Shown: positions 1 through 10,775, numbered from the stretch's first letter. The stretch: DNA of 64,000 nt from Candidula unifasciata (GCA_905116865.2 CAJHNH020001110.1:72501-136500), one strand, 5' to 3'. A program made the numbers and translations. The notes: generated by a model from the sequence alone, not told the origin.

Positions 1-262
1 CTTTATCATAATCATCATCATTATCATAATCTTCTTCATCATCATAATCGTTATCACTATCATCATCATCATCACCATCATCATCATCATAATCTTTATT
101 ACTATCATCATAATCGTCATCATCATCACCGTAATTATCATCATCAGAATCATCCATATCTTGATCACCATCATGATCATCATCATCATCATCATCATCA
201 TAATCTTCAACACAGTCATCATCATCATTATTATCGTCATCGTCGTCATCAGTCTAAACCTC
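1..262. repeat. (ATC)n / (TGA)n imperfect trinucleotide repeat
   Basis: Nearly the whole stretch is ATC/TCA triplets with scattered substitutions. Read on the minus strand it is a (TGA)n/(ATG)n run immediately downstream of the RT remnant at 263-720, so it is probably the 3' simple-repeat tail of that element, later expanded. An open frame through it is repeat translation only. Confidence 0.9.
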
Positions 263-720
263 CATTCCATCCTGTCCTTCTCGATGATATCATTGATGGG
301 ATCCGGCTCAGAACCTTTGGCCTCTCTCAGCAACGTTCGTCTCAGGGTTTCTCTTGGACCTCCTCGTGTCCTAAGTCTATATAATTCCCGTTGCAGTGTC
401 TGTTTAGTGATTTTCTACCCAATTCTTCTCACGTGTTCAGTATATCACAATTGTCTGTACCTTATGTTACTACGAACGATCATCCAGGCTTTTCTCTGAA
501 TTTTTTCCTCCATTCTTGAATTTATCACATCGAATGTTCATCAATTTCCTGAGGTATTTGTTTTCAAACGCACTAAACTTTCATGGTCGTCTTTTCGGCT
601 TACTGACGAACGTTGAAACTGAAATAACACTGGATTTCCGAAAGGTAACTGAGTGTTTCTGTTTGTCGTTTAGAGTTGTCAAACCTGCTGATACGTTCCA
701 TAAATTCTTTCGTTCTGTTT
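263..720 (-). mobile_element. Non-LTR retrotransposon remnant, C-terminal end of RT ORF
   Basis: Read on the minus strand in alternating frames, this DNA gives peptides typical of the region downstream of the RT domain in lophotrochozoan non-LTR elements. They are a piece like AFENKYLRKLMNIRCDKF, then RRMEEKIQRKAWMIVR, then HVRRIG followed by KITKQTLQRELYRLRTRGG and a final PINDIIEKDRMEWRFRL. The last peptide runs straight into the (TGA)n block at the window start. Several frame changes and stops show it is dead. No catalytic motif lies in this part, and the clade cannot be fixed. It resembles in layout the element at 14232-17133, which also ends in ATG triplets. Confidence 0.7.
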
Positions 721-745
721 TCAGGATAAGGGAAATTGTAACTTA

Positions 746-1530
746 AACATGCAAACTGATGTGTTGCGTTCCTTCTTTTTTTTTTTTTTTAAACTCCAGT
801 GTGTGCCTGCTTCACTTGTTGCCGAGATCATCAGAATATTTGTCCTTTTATAACTGATTTGTAACCATGCTCTTAATGACAGTCTACATCCCTCCTGCCC
901 CCCTCCCCCCGACATCCTTGTCGTTCTTACTTAGCAGAACAACATCATCTGCAAAATCTAAACGTTCCAACTGTGTGCGTGCTCTACCCAGTTGATGTTA
1001 ATATTACAACATTTTGTTCATCACACAATCAATATGAATACCAAATAACGGGGGGGGGGGGGGGGGGCGGCGGGGGGGGGGGGGTCGGGGAGAGAGAAAG
1101 AGAAAGATTCCAGTTTCAACTGCAGACCAGTAACATGAACCATCATCTGTGTGCACTGCTTACCGTGAGCCCGCATACATTGCTGTGGACTATCTATAAA
1201 GCACTCATGTTGTTTCCAGTTGATTATTTATCATTATATTGTTGCAGAATGTTGTCCATATTCCAGAAATGTACTTTCACTGTGCTATCTCTCTTCTTGT
1301 TCTGACAAATCCAATGTTGTTCGCTCTAGCCAAGAGAGCTCCCACCTTTTGCAGATTTTTTGCCTGTTCATTTTGAGCTTGCGTCGTTAATTTTATTCTG
1401 TTATGTCCCACCTGTTGAAGATATTTCACAGTTGCTATTTAGCTTGCGTCACTGAAATCCATTTCCCCCGTTACCTATTGTTTTTCGAATTTACAGTTTC
1501 ATACACCCAATAAATAAATATTTCCCATTT
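746..1530. other. No gene recognised; poly-T and poly-G tracts
   Basis: Contains a T run near 774-790 and a G-rich homopolymer at about 1050-1084. Short open frames here show no family motif. Confidence 0.6.
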
Positions 1531-1531
1531 C

Positions 1532-1607
1532 TAATAGAAACAATCTGCAATTATAAAGGTAAAAACCAGAAAGGTTTAGAATCTCTATCAGCTGAGAAAA
1601 CATCCAC

Positions 1608-1610
<3 letters not shown>
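1532..1610 (+). repeat. 79-bp direct repeat, copy 1
   Basis: Unique-looking AT-rich sequence ending CACTGG, followed at once by (GA)n. It matches 1739-1817 with only a few mismatches, at an offset of 207 bp. Both copies are followed by a GA tract. Confidence 0.9.
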
Positions 1611-1650
<40 letters not shown>

Positions 1651-1816
1651 TGTGTGAAAGAGAGAGAGAGTGAGAGAGAGAGTGAGAAGAGAGAGAGCGA
1701 GAGGGAGAGAGAGAGAGAGTGAGAGAGAGAGAGAGTTATAATAGTAACAATTTGCAATTATAAAGGAAAAAACCAGAAAGGTTTAGAATCTCTATCAGCT
1801 GAGAAAACATCCACTG

Positions 1817-1867
<51 letters not shown>

Positions 1868-1930
1868 GAGAGAGAGTGAGATAGATAGAGAGAGATTGAG
1901 AGAGAGAGTGAGAGTAAGAGAGAGTGAGAA

Positions 1931-1973
<43 letters not shown>

Positions 1974-2662
1974 GAGAGATAGAGAGAGAGAATGAGAGAG
2001 AGAGTGAAAGAGAGAGAGAGTAAGAGAGAGTAAGAGAGAGAGAGTGAGAGAGTGAGAGAGAGTGAGAGAGAGAGTGAGAGAGAGTGAGAGAGATTGAGAG
2101 AGATATAGTGAGAGAGTGAGAGAGAGTGAGAGAGAGATAGTGAGAGAGATAGTGAGAGAGAGTGAGAGAGATAGAGTGAGAGAGATAGAAAGAGAGTGAG
2201 ATAGAAGGAGAGAGTGAGAGAGAGAGTGAGAGAGAGAGAGAGTAAGAGAGATAGAGAGAGAGTGAGACAGAGTGAGAGAGATAGAGACAGAGTGAGAGAG
2301 AGAGAGTGTGTGAGAGAGAGAGAGTGAGAGAGAGTTAGAGTGAGAGTGAGAGAGAGTGAGAGAGAGTGAGAGAGATAGAGTGAGATAGAGTGAGATAGAG
2401 AGAGAGAGTGAGAGAGAGTGAGAGAAATAGAGTGAGATAGAGAGAGAGTGAGAGAGTGAGAGACATAGATAGAGAGAGAGTGAGAGTGTAAGAGTGAGAG
2501 AGAGTGAGAGAGAGAGTGAGAGAGAGAGTGAGAGAGAGTGAGAGAGAGTGAGAAAGAGATAGAGATAGAGAGAGTGAGAGAGAATGAGAGAGAGAGAGAG
2601 TTGGAGAGAGAGTGAGAGAGTGAGACAGAGTGAGAGAGAGTGAGGGAGAGTGAGAGAGAGAG
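1611..2662 (+). repeat. ~1.05 kb (GA)n microsatellite, imperfect
   Basis: GA dinucleotides interrupted mainly by GTGA and GATA variants, and by the second 79-bp repeat at 1739-1817. The minus-strand frames of 317 and 331 codons rich in Ser-Leu are translations of (TC)n and are not genes. Confidence 0.95.
1739..1817 (+). repeat. 79-bp direct repeat, copy 2
   Basis: Second copy of 1532-1610, lying inside the (GA)n tract. It suggests that the unique flank plus its microsatellite was duplicated as a unit. Confidence 0.9.
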
Positions 2663-3030
2663 GTTGACAAACAAGTAAAAGAAAAACAAGAACAGATACT
2701 GGGGGGGGGGGGGGGGGGGGTGGGGCGGGGGGGCGGACAGCGGGCGAGCTCAAGGGCGGATAAATTTACCGTTTAACTGTGTTTTTAACTCGGTGTTTGG
2801 CGCCCGAGAATCAAAACAACAAGGAATAAAGTCAAAAGATGAGAAACTTAAAACCGGTTACTCCATAACTGATAACATTGGAGCTGTTCAACAGGAGTCG
2901 GAGAGGAGTGAAGTCCGGCTGTAGTAAACACGAAGTTTGACCGCAGAAAACAAGTGACACAATCACAATGACATGAAAGATGCATACACATGTCGAAATT
3001 GTAACAAACTCTGAAAGTATGCTGGGGAAG
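2663..3030. other. No gene recognised; poly-G tract
   Basis: G-rich homopolymer at about 2701-2735; the rest shows no recognisable feature. Confidence 0.6.
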
Positions 3031-3460
3031 ATGAGGACAGGGATGCTTCGAGCAGAGTGGCAAGCTTCACTGGGAAGGTCACGGGTTGTGAGCACACTTT
3101 GGATCTTTTCTCTAGGCAATGCTGGCGTAGTGGGTAAAAAACAGGCAGACTGCTTAAATGGATCCGCAACTGATACATGACAAGGCAGATGTGGTCAAGG
3201 CCCTTATGGAACAAGCAACGGAATTAGTAGAGAAACAAGATTATTATGGCCTGAAGAGAATTAGGCTCTTGGTAGTAACCAGATGATCTAGCCGGTTTAC
3301 TACACACAGAGGAAAGGCAATAAGGTCATATACCATCATTATTGGAACTCTGCGCTAGCTGCTGAAGCTGAGGACGGAGCACGCATGGGAATGCCCAGAG
3401 TGCTGTGATTTCAATTCTTGACTCAACTCTGCTAAACTCAAAAGAACTGACAGAGCATCG
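3031..3460 (+). mobile_element. Non-LTR retrotransposon remnant, RNase H C-terminal part
   Basis: Translates, with frame changes, to a peptide beginning RAEWQASLGRSRVVSTLWIF, then a degenerate form of the RNase H segment GHAGVVGNEQADRLAG (here GNAGVVGKKQADCLNG). It continues to a tail resembling LRTEHAWECPECCDFNS. The better-preserved copy at 45440-45830 shows the same order. It represents the end of an RT/RNase H ORF of an I- or Jockey-like element, 5' truncated and with stops. Confidence 0.75.
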
Positions 3461-4154
3461 GTGAGCAAACTAAAGTAAATTTTTTTTAAGAATTGATGCT
3501 TTCCTTGTGGCAACTTACAAAAGCCGACAATTAACTTTTTTCCAAATAATAAAAAAAAAAAAAAAAAAAAAGGTCACAACAAAAGGTCTCGAAGGAAAGG
3601 CAGAGAATATTTACGACTTAAGAAACAAAAACCGTTCACCCAAAAGTAACTCAATGAGACAGGCAGAGTCCGACCAAATTCAGCCATTTACCGAACACAC
3701 AGCGCCCGATGGCTTTGAACAACAGGTACATTTACCCGAATACTCAATTTGTTGTAAATTCAAACTGGCACCAATAATTCTCTTTATGATAACTGCTGGA
3801 TCTAGATTTCGCAGGCACAGTGGGGATTGTTCATGTGGAGGGTTGGGCACAACGGAGGAACTACTTTTTGCAGGTAGATCTTGGGAAAAAGTATGCGATC
3901 ATGGCTATAGGCGGCGTACCTGTGGACTCCAGCACCTTGACACCCCCCCCCTCCCCACCCCAACAACCTACTATAGATGTTATCCTGTTGAATATATTTA
4001 TTTATACATGTTATATTATTTGAACTACAGTACTATATTTCTATGCCTTTCAAGACAACAATCAGTCTGCAGGTGACTACACAGAACGTTGCTCCCATCC
4101 CGATTCACCTGCAAGTCTCCATTTCTCTAGCTATTTCTTCAGTCCTGTGTGCTT
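3461..4154. other. No gene recognised; poly-A tract
   Basis: Contains an A run at about 3551-3570. The 189-codon open frame from 3507 begins just before this run and has no recognisable motif, so I do not call it a gene. Confidence 0.5.
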
Positions 4155-4712
4155 TCATAGGTTTAGGATCTCTGTACCTTTGAGGATCTCTCTATCTTTG
4201 AAAACCTCTCTACATTTGAGGATCTCTCTACCTTTGAGGATCTCTCTATCTTTGAGGATCTCTCTACCTTTGAGGATCTCTCTACCTTTGAGGATCTCTC
4301 TACATTTGAGGATCTCTTTACCTTTGAGGATCTCTCTACCTTTGAGGATCTCTCTACCTTTGAGGATCTCTCTACCTTTGAGGATCTCTCTACCTGCGAG
4401 TATCTCTCTACCTTTGAGGATCTCTCTACCTTTGAGGATCTCTCTACATTTGAGGATCTCTCTACCTTTGAGGATCTCTCTACCTATGAGGATCTCTCTA
4501 CCTTTGAGGATCTCTCTACCTTTGAGGATCTCTCTACCTGCGAGTATCTCTCTACCTTTGAGGATCTCTCCACCTGCGAATATCTCTCTACCTTTGATGA
4601 TCTCTCCCCCTGCGAATATCTCTCTACCTTTGAGGATCTCTCTACCTTTGAGGATCTCTCTACCTTTGAGGATCTCTCTACCTTTGAGGATCTCTTTACA
4701 TCTGAGGAGTCG
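4155..4712 (+). repeat. 18-bp minisatellite, ~31 copies
   Basis: Unit is close to CTCTCTACCTTTGAGGAT. Because 18 is a multiple of 3 it stays open as a 208-codon frame reading repeated SLPLRI hexapeptides. There is no start context, signal or flanking exon, so it is treated as a minisatellite. Confidence 0.95.
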
Positions 4713-4879
4713 GCCTCTGTCTCATTTTCCAGAAACTGCTCGCTCCATTACCGTCCTCTACAGACCACCTTGACGATTAACATGACAAAAATTTGACAGT
4801 TTTCGTGACAGGATGTTGTTCGTACGTTCATCGTTTGGTACCTCTTGCAATTATTTCGTCCCAGATGTCACTTTAAAAC

Positions 4880-5258
4880 CAGACTCTGGAAGCTGCGTGG
4901 TCTCAATGCATGGTGTCCGCGTTGAGTGCTAGAGGTTCCGGGTTCAATCCCCGGTAAGGGCTGGGATTTTTTCACGTGGACTTGGACTTCTAGTATTTCC
5001 CCTGGTCTCTGGGCATTGTTGCGCACGTAAAAAAAAAAAAAAAATCCCTTGGCAGTAGGAAATCGAAAACAGTAGCCTAATGGAGCTGCCCGGACAAAAT
5101 TTGGAGTTAAAAATCTACCCAAAGTATTTCAGGGTCCTCGCCGGTGGTACAGAGCATGTGCACTGTGCTGAGCTTTTTCGGACAAAGTCTTGAGTTAGAG
5201 TAAGAACGGAGCACATGGGTTACTACCCGTCTGCCATGATGTTGATCCGTTGTTCAAA
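4880..5258 (+). mobile_element. SINE family A, near full-length copy
   Basis: The head is tRNA-like, with a box-B match GTTCAATCC at 4942-4950 preceded by a GTGGTCT-type box-A region. It is followed by a conserved body: CTGGGATTTTTTCACGTG, an internal A run, then CAGGRTCCTCGCCGGTG and GTGCACTG, ending near GATGTTGATCCGTTGTTC. Copies or parts recur at 6150-6253 plus 7474-7766 (-), 32040-32292 (+), 34275-34622 (-) and 57411-57858 (+). I cannot assign a named family from memory. Confidence 0.75.
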
Positions 5259-5869
5259 ACATACACCTCAAACTTCTGGGAGGTCGAACAAGATCTAGAG
5301 ACAAGAAGTAGAGCTACATATCTTCATCTTACACATACAGTCAAACCTCGATCATGTGAAGGGCATTTTGGCCCCGGCATGGATGTATTATTGTTACTAG
5401 TCCCCTGCTCTCTGTTGAGAGGAGGAGGAAGAGGAGAAGAAGAAGAGGTGGATAAAGAGCAAAAGAAGAAGAGGAATGAGGAGGGGAGACAGCGAAGGAA
5501 GCTGGGATAGAGTGCAAAAGGATGAGAATTAGAAGAAAATAGAAACAGAAGACTAAAACATAAGTTAAACTCGGCAAATTTGTTTAACTAATCCTGTGTG
5601 TATAAGACCACAGGTCTGCAACAGGTTAGCAGTACAAAACCCGGCTTCCTGTTTGTCGAAAACCGTTTACCCAAACGCCACAATAACTTAATTGAAAAGA
5701 GCAAGAAAAGATGGCGGTTTAAAATAGAAAATGAATGTGCCCAAAAAAAAAATCTAAACAAATCGCTGCAACTGATTATTCTTTTTAATTGTTTTTCAAA
5801 AGGTGCATCATTTTTATACCGTTAGCATGTGGTATTTGTCATGAGCTGGTAAGTTACAATTTGGGCCAG
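5259..5869. other. No gene recognised; purine-rich stretch
   Basis: A GA-rich segment at about 5415-5515 yields low-complexity frames. Nothing else is recognised. Confidence 0.5.
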
Positions 5870-6035
5870 TTAACGTCGTCTGGATATTTTCTTCAGGTCT
5901 TAGAGATGTATTAAAGAAACGAATACGCAGAATTGCTGGTTCTGCACCACTTTGAGGTAATTTGATATATGACAAGCCAGGGGTGATGAAGGCCCTCTTG
6001 GGAACGAGTGAATAGTGGTGTCGGCACAGATAAAG
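5870..6035 (+). mobile_element. Short RNase H remnant of the 3031-3460 family
   Basis: In shifting frames it gives SGYFLQ/LWIFSPG-like sequence, then RIRRIAGSAPL and LIYDKPGVMKALLGTSE. These align in order with the RNase H C-terminal region (DRLAGSAPLGDQLIH) of the copy at 45440-45830. It is only about 165 bp and broken by stops. Confidence 0.6.
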
Positions 6036-6149
6036 CTTTAATAATAAGAAGCAGAACTCCACAGTGATAGCATACACAGCAGGAATCTACCGACCTTCAG
6101 TAAATGTCCCCCTTTCAACAAGTGTTTCGCTCCGTTATTACCTAATGGT

Positions 6150-6250
6150 TTCAGGTTTAGGTTAGACAACGGATCAACATGATGGCACAAGGGTAGTAAC
6201 CCATAAGTGCTCCGTTCTACTTTAACTCCAGACTAAGTCCGAAGAATCTC

Positions 6251-6253
<3 letters not shown>
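6150..6253 (-). mobile_element. SINE family A, 3' part split by an insertion
   Basis: Minus strand reads the 3' portion of SINE A (CTTCGGACT, GGAGCACTT, GATGTTGATCCGTTGT). The missing 5' portion is at 7474-7766 on the same strand. The two halves are separated by the retrotransposon at 6254-7473. Confidence 0.8.
6245..6253 (+). repeat. 9-bp target site duplication, left copy
   Basis: AATCTCAGT occurs here and again at 7474-7482, exactly at the two edges of the inserted element. It is a segment of the SINE A body, so it was the target. Confidence 0.8.

Positions 6254-6342
<89 letters not shown>
6253..6342 (-). repeat. (TTAG)22 perfect tetranucleotide tail
   Basis: Twenty-two uninterrupted TTAG units on + ((CTAA)n on the element's sense strand). 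It abuts the end of the coding region, whose stop codon TAA lies within the first repeat units, so it is the 3' tail of the inserted non-LTR element rather than a telomere repeat. Confidence 0.9.
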
Positions 6343-7473
6343 GGGTTATCCTCATTGCACTCCGGACATGTCCATAGGTGCTCAGATCCTCCCCTCAGTA
6401 TGAACCCCAACGTCCGATGGCTAATAGTACCAGTTCTATGTTGATTAACAAGTCTTCTGGCGTAGCTGGTGTGCGTCTCGTTTTTTGCTGTGCCGATCTT
6501 AATTCCCAAGTCTGCCATTCTGGCGAGTGATGTGGATTCACTGCCACTAAAGTCGTCTATCCTTCCATTTCTCTGAGGGCATTGATAATATCAGCATGAT
6601 CCATAGGCTGACGTTCCTCTTCTCGGTGATGATAGTGGATCCAGCCAACCTGTCAGCTCTTTCATTTCCATCGACGCCCTGCGTGTCCCGGAACAAAAAT
6701 AAAGGTGACTCCACGGATAGTGGACTTCTGTAATGATTCAAGCCATTGTCTTCTCACTGAACCTGCCTGAACCCTCCGGATCATACTCATTGAATCACTC
6801 AGTATACACACGCGGGTGTATTTTTGTGTTTCAAGCCAGGCAAGCGCTTGTGTCACTGCCATCACCTCCATCGTCATGCTGCTGGTTGTCATGGAGAAGG
6901 CGCCGTTGGCTTCTTTGACTGTTCTGCCCGCTGAGCGTGCTGTAAATGCCCATGCGCTTCTTCTTTGGCGTATAACGGATCCGTCTGTATAGATTATTGC
7001 ATCTGCTTCGTCTGAATTTTCACCGATGAGAGCGTTGACCTCTGCATTAACAGCAACAGGATTCTCTTCTCTACATCGCCTGTTGAGTGTGACAATACAG
7101 GAAATGTACAAATAAACGCCTGAGGCACAGGTATCCATTCTGCACCAGGTATGATGTCGGTTAGGCTGCATATTTGCCTAATAACATCTTCTGCCCGACC
7201 TAGCCACGATTTCCCCCTCTTCAGTCTGTCGCCCTTTTCACTAAAAAGCGCTTGATGCAGTGGGTGTTTCTTATCAGCACATATTTTGAGATATGCCCGA
7301 GCCCTCCACATCCTGATCCTTTGGTTCATTGTTGGAAAGTCAAGTAAATACCTCATTGCTCCACAGGATGTGTCTCTAGTACATCCCAAAATAATGCGCA
7401 TGGCTTCATTTTGCACCTTTTCGAGTCGTTCAATCTGGGTAGCACTGACAGTAAGGATGGCCAGAGCGTATTC
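6254..7473 (-). mobile_element. 5'-truncated non-LTR retrotransposon: RT C-terminus plus RNase H
   Basis: The minus strand encodes in order the post-RT region (from EYALAILTVSATQIERLEKV, around 7420-7473), then an RNase H domain. The RNase H signatures are IIYTDGSV (about 7000-6985), TMEVMAVTQALAWL, VCILSDSMSM and, after a frameshift, GNERADRLAG. The end is LVNQHRTGTISHRTLGF with a terminal cysteine pair WTCPECN. The reading frame shifts at least three times, so it is inactive. RNase H hydrolyses the RNA strand of RNA/DNA hybrids and is found in I/Jockey-type elements. The copy lacks endonuclease and RT catalytic motifs because of 5' truncation. It sits inside SINE A with a 9-bp duplication and has a (CTAA)n tail. 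Reading from 7542 as one protein would wrongly fuse SINE sequence to it. Confidence 0.9.
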
Positions 7474-7482
7474 AATCTCAGT
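7474..7482 (+). repeat. 9-bp target site duplication, right copy
   Basis: AATCTCAGT, identical to 6245-6253. Confidence 0.8.
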
Positions 7483-7766
7483 GCAGTGCACGAACTCTGT
7501 AGCAGCAGCAAGGATCCTGAAATCCTTTAGGAAGATTTTCACTCCCCATTTTGCCCTGGCAACGCCATTAGGTAACTCTTTTTCGATTTACAATTGAACA
7601 AGGGACTTTTTCACGTGCACAAGAATACAAACGGGCGTCGATCTTACTATCAAGAGACCAGAGGAAATTACTAGAAGTTCACGTGAAAAAAATCCCAGCC
7701 TTCACCGGAACTGAACCATGGACCTCCAGCACTTGGTGCGGATGCCATGCCACGAAACCATGCAGC
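7474..7766 (-). mobile_element. SINE family A, 5' part split by an insertion
   Basis: Minus strand carries the tRNA-like head (GTGCTGGAGGTCCATGGTTC), the GGCTGGGATTTTTTTCACGTG block and the GGATCCTTGCTGCTGCTACAG block of SINE A. It stops at ACTGAGATT, where the inserted element begins. It joins in sequence with 6150-6253. Confidence 0.8.
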
Positions 7767-8099
7767 CCCTAACCTTCCTAATGCCGTGAATATTCAATAC
7801 AGTTTCTCATGTTGTGGCGACTCCCAAACACATAATTTGTTCGCCGCTACTTCATAACTGAATATTTACTTTGCGATGGTCTTTGGCGACCCCGGCGAAA
7901 GGGTCGCGACCAATAGGCTGTGAACTGCTGCCCTAGACTTTATTGGAGGTGGGTCGACCTGGGTTATGACCCCAAGGTATCAGTAAAGAAAAAAAAAAAA
8001 GAAAGCGAGAAAAGTTAAGAAACATATTAAATGAAATAAGAATGCACGAAAGAAAAAAAGAAATCCGAACAAACAGAAATCATCAAAGAAAAAGACAGC
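7767..8099. other. No gene recognised
   Basis: A purine-rich stretch at about 7985-8100 gives low-complexity frames on the minus strand. Nothing is assignable. Confidence 0.5.
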
Positions 8100-8260
8100 C
8101 AGAAGAAAGTACTCCACGTTATCCGCCAGCCATGTCCATACTGCATTTACTATATCAATTCTTCCAATGATTACTCCCGATGGCAACTCCATCACTAGCC
8201 AGTTGGTCTACTCATTCGTTGCCGTTTACTTCGGCATATCCAGGAGGGAAATGTGAGGGG
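8100..8260 (-). mobile_element. RNase H-type retrotransposon remnant
   Basis: The minus strand gives PPGYAEVNGNE then a stop and VDQLA, matching the PGHAGVRGNERADRLAG segment of RNase H. This is followed by GVIIGRIDIVNAVWTWLAD in another frame. It is about 160 bp and degenerate. Confidence 0.6.
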
Positions 8261-9438
8261 TATCTTCCAAAGGCTGCATTGTCATTCAGATCATGGCCTA
8301 ACCAAGAATTATAATTAAAAGACAAACATACTCAAACGTACTATAATAACCGGAAGCAGGGTGAGGTGGGAAGAACTTCTTTTTCTTCTTTGTTCACCGA
8401 CTGTATGCTCCTGGCTCTTTGTGCCAGGACTTGAGTTTTGCGTGTTCACTCATTTTACTGGCTTTTTGTGTGTGCAGCTGGTTACTTTTTGCCGCTCGGG
8501 CAGATACACTCCGGCTTCCAAGCAAATTCCCAAATAGTCAAATACGACACGTTTTTGTGTGTGCAGTCAGTGGGTATATTCTTGTTATTCCCAATAATTT
8601 GGCCCGGAAAAACACACACACACACACACACAGAGCGGGAAAAACAAACGATAAAGACAGAAAGTAGTCTACAAAGAAAAACCGATACAAATACATAAAG
8701 AAGATAGGAAAGAAATGACTCAGAACAGGAACGAACCTGCAAATGGAACAAATGCACAAATGTTTTTTAAAAGTGAAAGCAAGAAAGCACGAGCACACAG
8801 AAAGGTATGACGTCATCGAAGACAGGGTAACAATTCCCATTTCCTGTCTGCAGGAAATTCAGGAACTTAAAAAAGAAAAAGGAATGTTTTCTTTAGCCGA
8901 GTATCTCTGCATCGTGTTCAAATGTCTGCTTGTTCTGGGAGGGAACACGGTTATTATTTCACTGTTTAAGAAACTCAACAGAAAACAAATTAAACCTGGC
9001 AGCACATTTCAGAAATATAACTTTGTATCTACAGAGAAATCATTATCAGTATAGAAAACATGCTGGGAGTTGATGGCCCTAGAGAACTAGAGGGAGGGAT
9101 GAAACCGTTCATCACAAGAACAACAGTTAGAATATGAGATGGTAATATATCCTAATACAGAATAATGGTATCCCAGGTCACTTAACATATCCACAAAGAT
9201 CCTTCTCACCTGAACACTATTGGGAGGGAGAAGCAAAACAAGAAGAAAAAGACGTCTATGTATTCAAACTAAAACAATATTGGCTTTACAATTTAAGAGA
9301 TATCAGAGTTCCGTATTGTGTTCCGGTGTTTAACAGCAGAAGTCAGAGAAGGATCTGTAGATCTACTTGTGTGTGATCTCGCCCCAAAATGTTAGGCAAT
9401 ATTTAAGGGAGGAGGAGGGTGAATAGCAGGAGTAAGTG
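8261..9438. other. No gene recognised; short (CA)n
   Basis: (AC)n at about 8611-8632. A 103-codon open frame at 8743-9054 (+) contains one hydrophobic stretch but no family motif, and I do not call it. Confidence 0.5.
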
Positions 9439-10060
9439 GATGTGGAATAGAAGAAGAAGAAGGAGGAGGAGGAGGAGAAGAAGAAGGAGGAGGAGGGGAA
9501 GAAGAAGGAAGAGGAAGAGAGGAGAAAGAAGAAGAAGCAGGAGAGAAAGAAGAAGGAGGTGGAGGAGGAGGAGGAGGAGGAGGAAGAAGAAGAAGAAGAA
9601 GAAGAAGAAGAAGAAGAAGAAGAAGAAGAAGAAGAAGAAGAAGAAGAAGAAGAAGAAGAAGAAGAAGAAGAAGAAGAAGAAGAAGAAGAAGACGACGAAG
9701 AAGGGGGAGAAGAAGAAGAAGAAGAAGAAGAAGAAGAAGAAGAAGAAGAAGAAGAAGAAGAAGAAGAAGAAGAAGAAGAAGAAGAAGAAGAAGAAGAAAA
9801 AGAAGAAGAAGAAGAAGAAGAAGAAGAAGAAGAAGAAGAAGAAGAAGAAGAAGAAGAAGAAGAAGAAGAAGGCGGAGGAGAAGAGAAAGAAGGCGGAGGA
9901 GTAGAGAAAGAATAAGAAGGAGGAGGAGAAGAGGAAGAAGAAGGAGAAGGAGAGAAAGAAAAATAAGGTGGAGGAGGAGAGATATAAGAAAAGAAGGAGA
10001 GAAAGAAGAAGGTGAAGGGAGAAAAAAAAGGAAGAAGACGAAGAAGAAGAAGAAAATCTA
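9439..10060 (+). repeat. (GAA)n tract with GGA/GAC interruptions, ~0.6 kb
   Basis: The core from about 9585 to 9870 is nearly pure GAA and the flanks are mixed purine triplets. It is all-purine on the + strand. The frames of poly-Glu, poly-Lys/Arg and poly-Ser are repeat artefacts. Confidence 0.95.
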
Positions 10061-10469
10061 ATAAGAAAACAAATGCAAAGACAAAATGAAAGACTTTATC
10101 TAAATGTCTGGTGAATATAAAAACCCCCATAATGCATCTGTCGGCAATGCCTGGTGTGAAACACTTCCGTCTGTGGATCTCACAACGGAGCCCATCGTGA
10201 CATATCAGCAGATGTTGTGCAGTGTAACCGAGAGATGATAAGGCAGACCTCGCCAAGAGCCATTTGTAGTAGCTCTTTTGTACCAGGTACAAAAGAGATA
10301 AACTGAAACAGCATACTTCATACCAAAAGCGTGGGAGTCACAGACAGCGTCTGCGTCTTAATATCATTTTCATCAACATTATCATCATCATCGTCATCAT
10401 CATCTCCATCAAGTGCATCGCCAGATGATTTGGGCGTTTCGGTTGCCCTATAGATCGTAGGCAGTGCGA
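10061..10469. other. No gene recognised; short (ATC)n
   Basis: Imperfect ATC repeat at about 10375-10410. The rest shows no recognisable element. Confidence 0.5.
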
Positions 10470-10775
10470 AGGCAATAGGGACATACAGTTAGATCCTAAT
10501 GGACCATCAGAATTCAAACTGTGCTAGCTGCTACAGCTGGGGATGAAGCGTTTACGGAAATGTCCTGAGTGCCATAATGTCAGTTTTTGACTGAACTGAT
10601 CCGCACAGATTTGGGTCCTTTATGTTCTGGATAAGTTGTACTGAGGATATGTATCCACGCTCATATCAGTGTCTATTCCGTATTACTTTCAACCCGGGAC
10701 CATTCCAGTCGTCACAATTTTCTGTCCTCGACTTTGTCGCTTATCATCCGTCGACCAATAAATGAATGAATGACT
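10470..10775 (+). mobile_element. 3' end of RNase H-type non-LTR element with tetranucleotide tail
   Basis: In frame it reads LQLGMKRLRKCPECHNVSF, equivalent to the LKMRTEHAWECPKCCDVNS end at 45440-45830. After about 150 bp of 3' UTR-like sequence come (AATG)n then (ACTG)n units at about 10755-10787. The same ACTG/GACT units lead into the family D repeats that follow. Confidence 0.6.

Noticed and set aside
1736..2753. Minus-strand Ser-Leu frames of 317 and 331 codons
   Set aside because: Translation of (TC)n; no composition or motif beyond the repeat.
4930..4960. Functional tRNA gene at the SINE A head
   Set aside because: Box-B is good but no four-arm cloverleaf can be drawn and the same sequence recurs with a SINE body.
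6253..6342. (TTAG)22 as an interstitial telomere
   Set aside because: It lacks the TTAGGG unit and is positioned as the 3' tail of a non-LTR element between target duplications.
8743..9054. 103-codon plus-strand frame
   Set aside because: No motif, no splice or promoter context, length within chance expectation for 64 kb.
9363..10292. 309-codon poly-Ser/Phe minus frame and poly-Glu/Lys plus frames
   Set aside because: Translation of (GAA)n. The same applies at 12754-13455, 19907-20430, 26892-27690 and 50624-51689.
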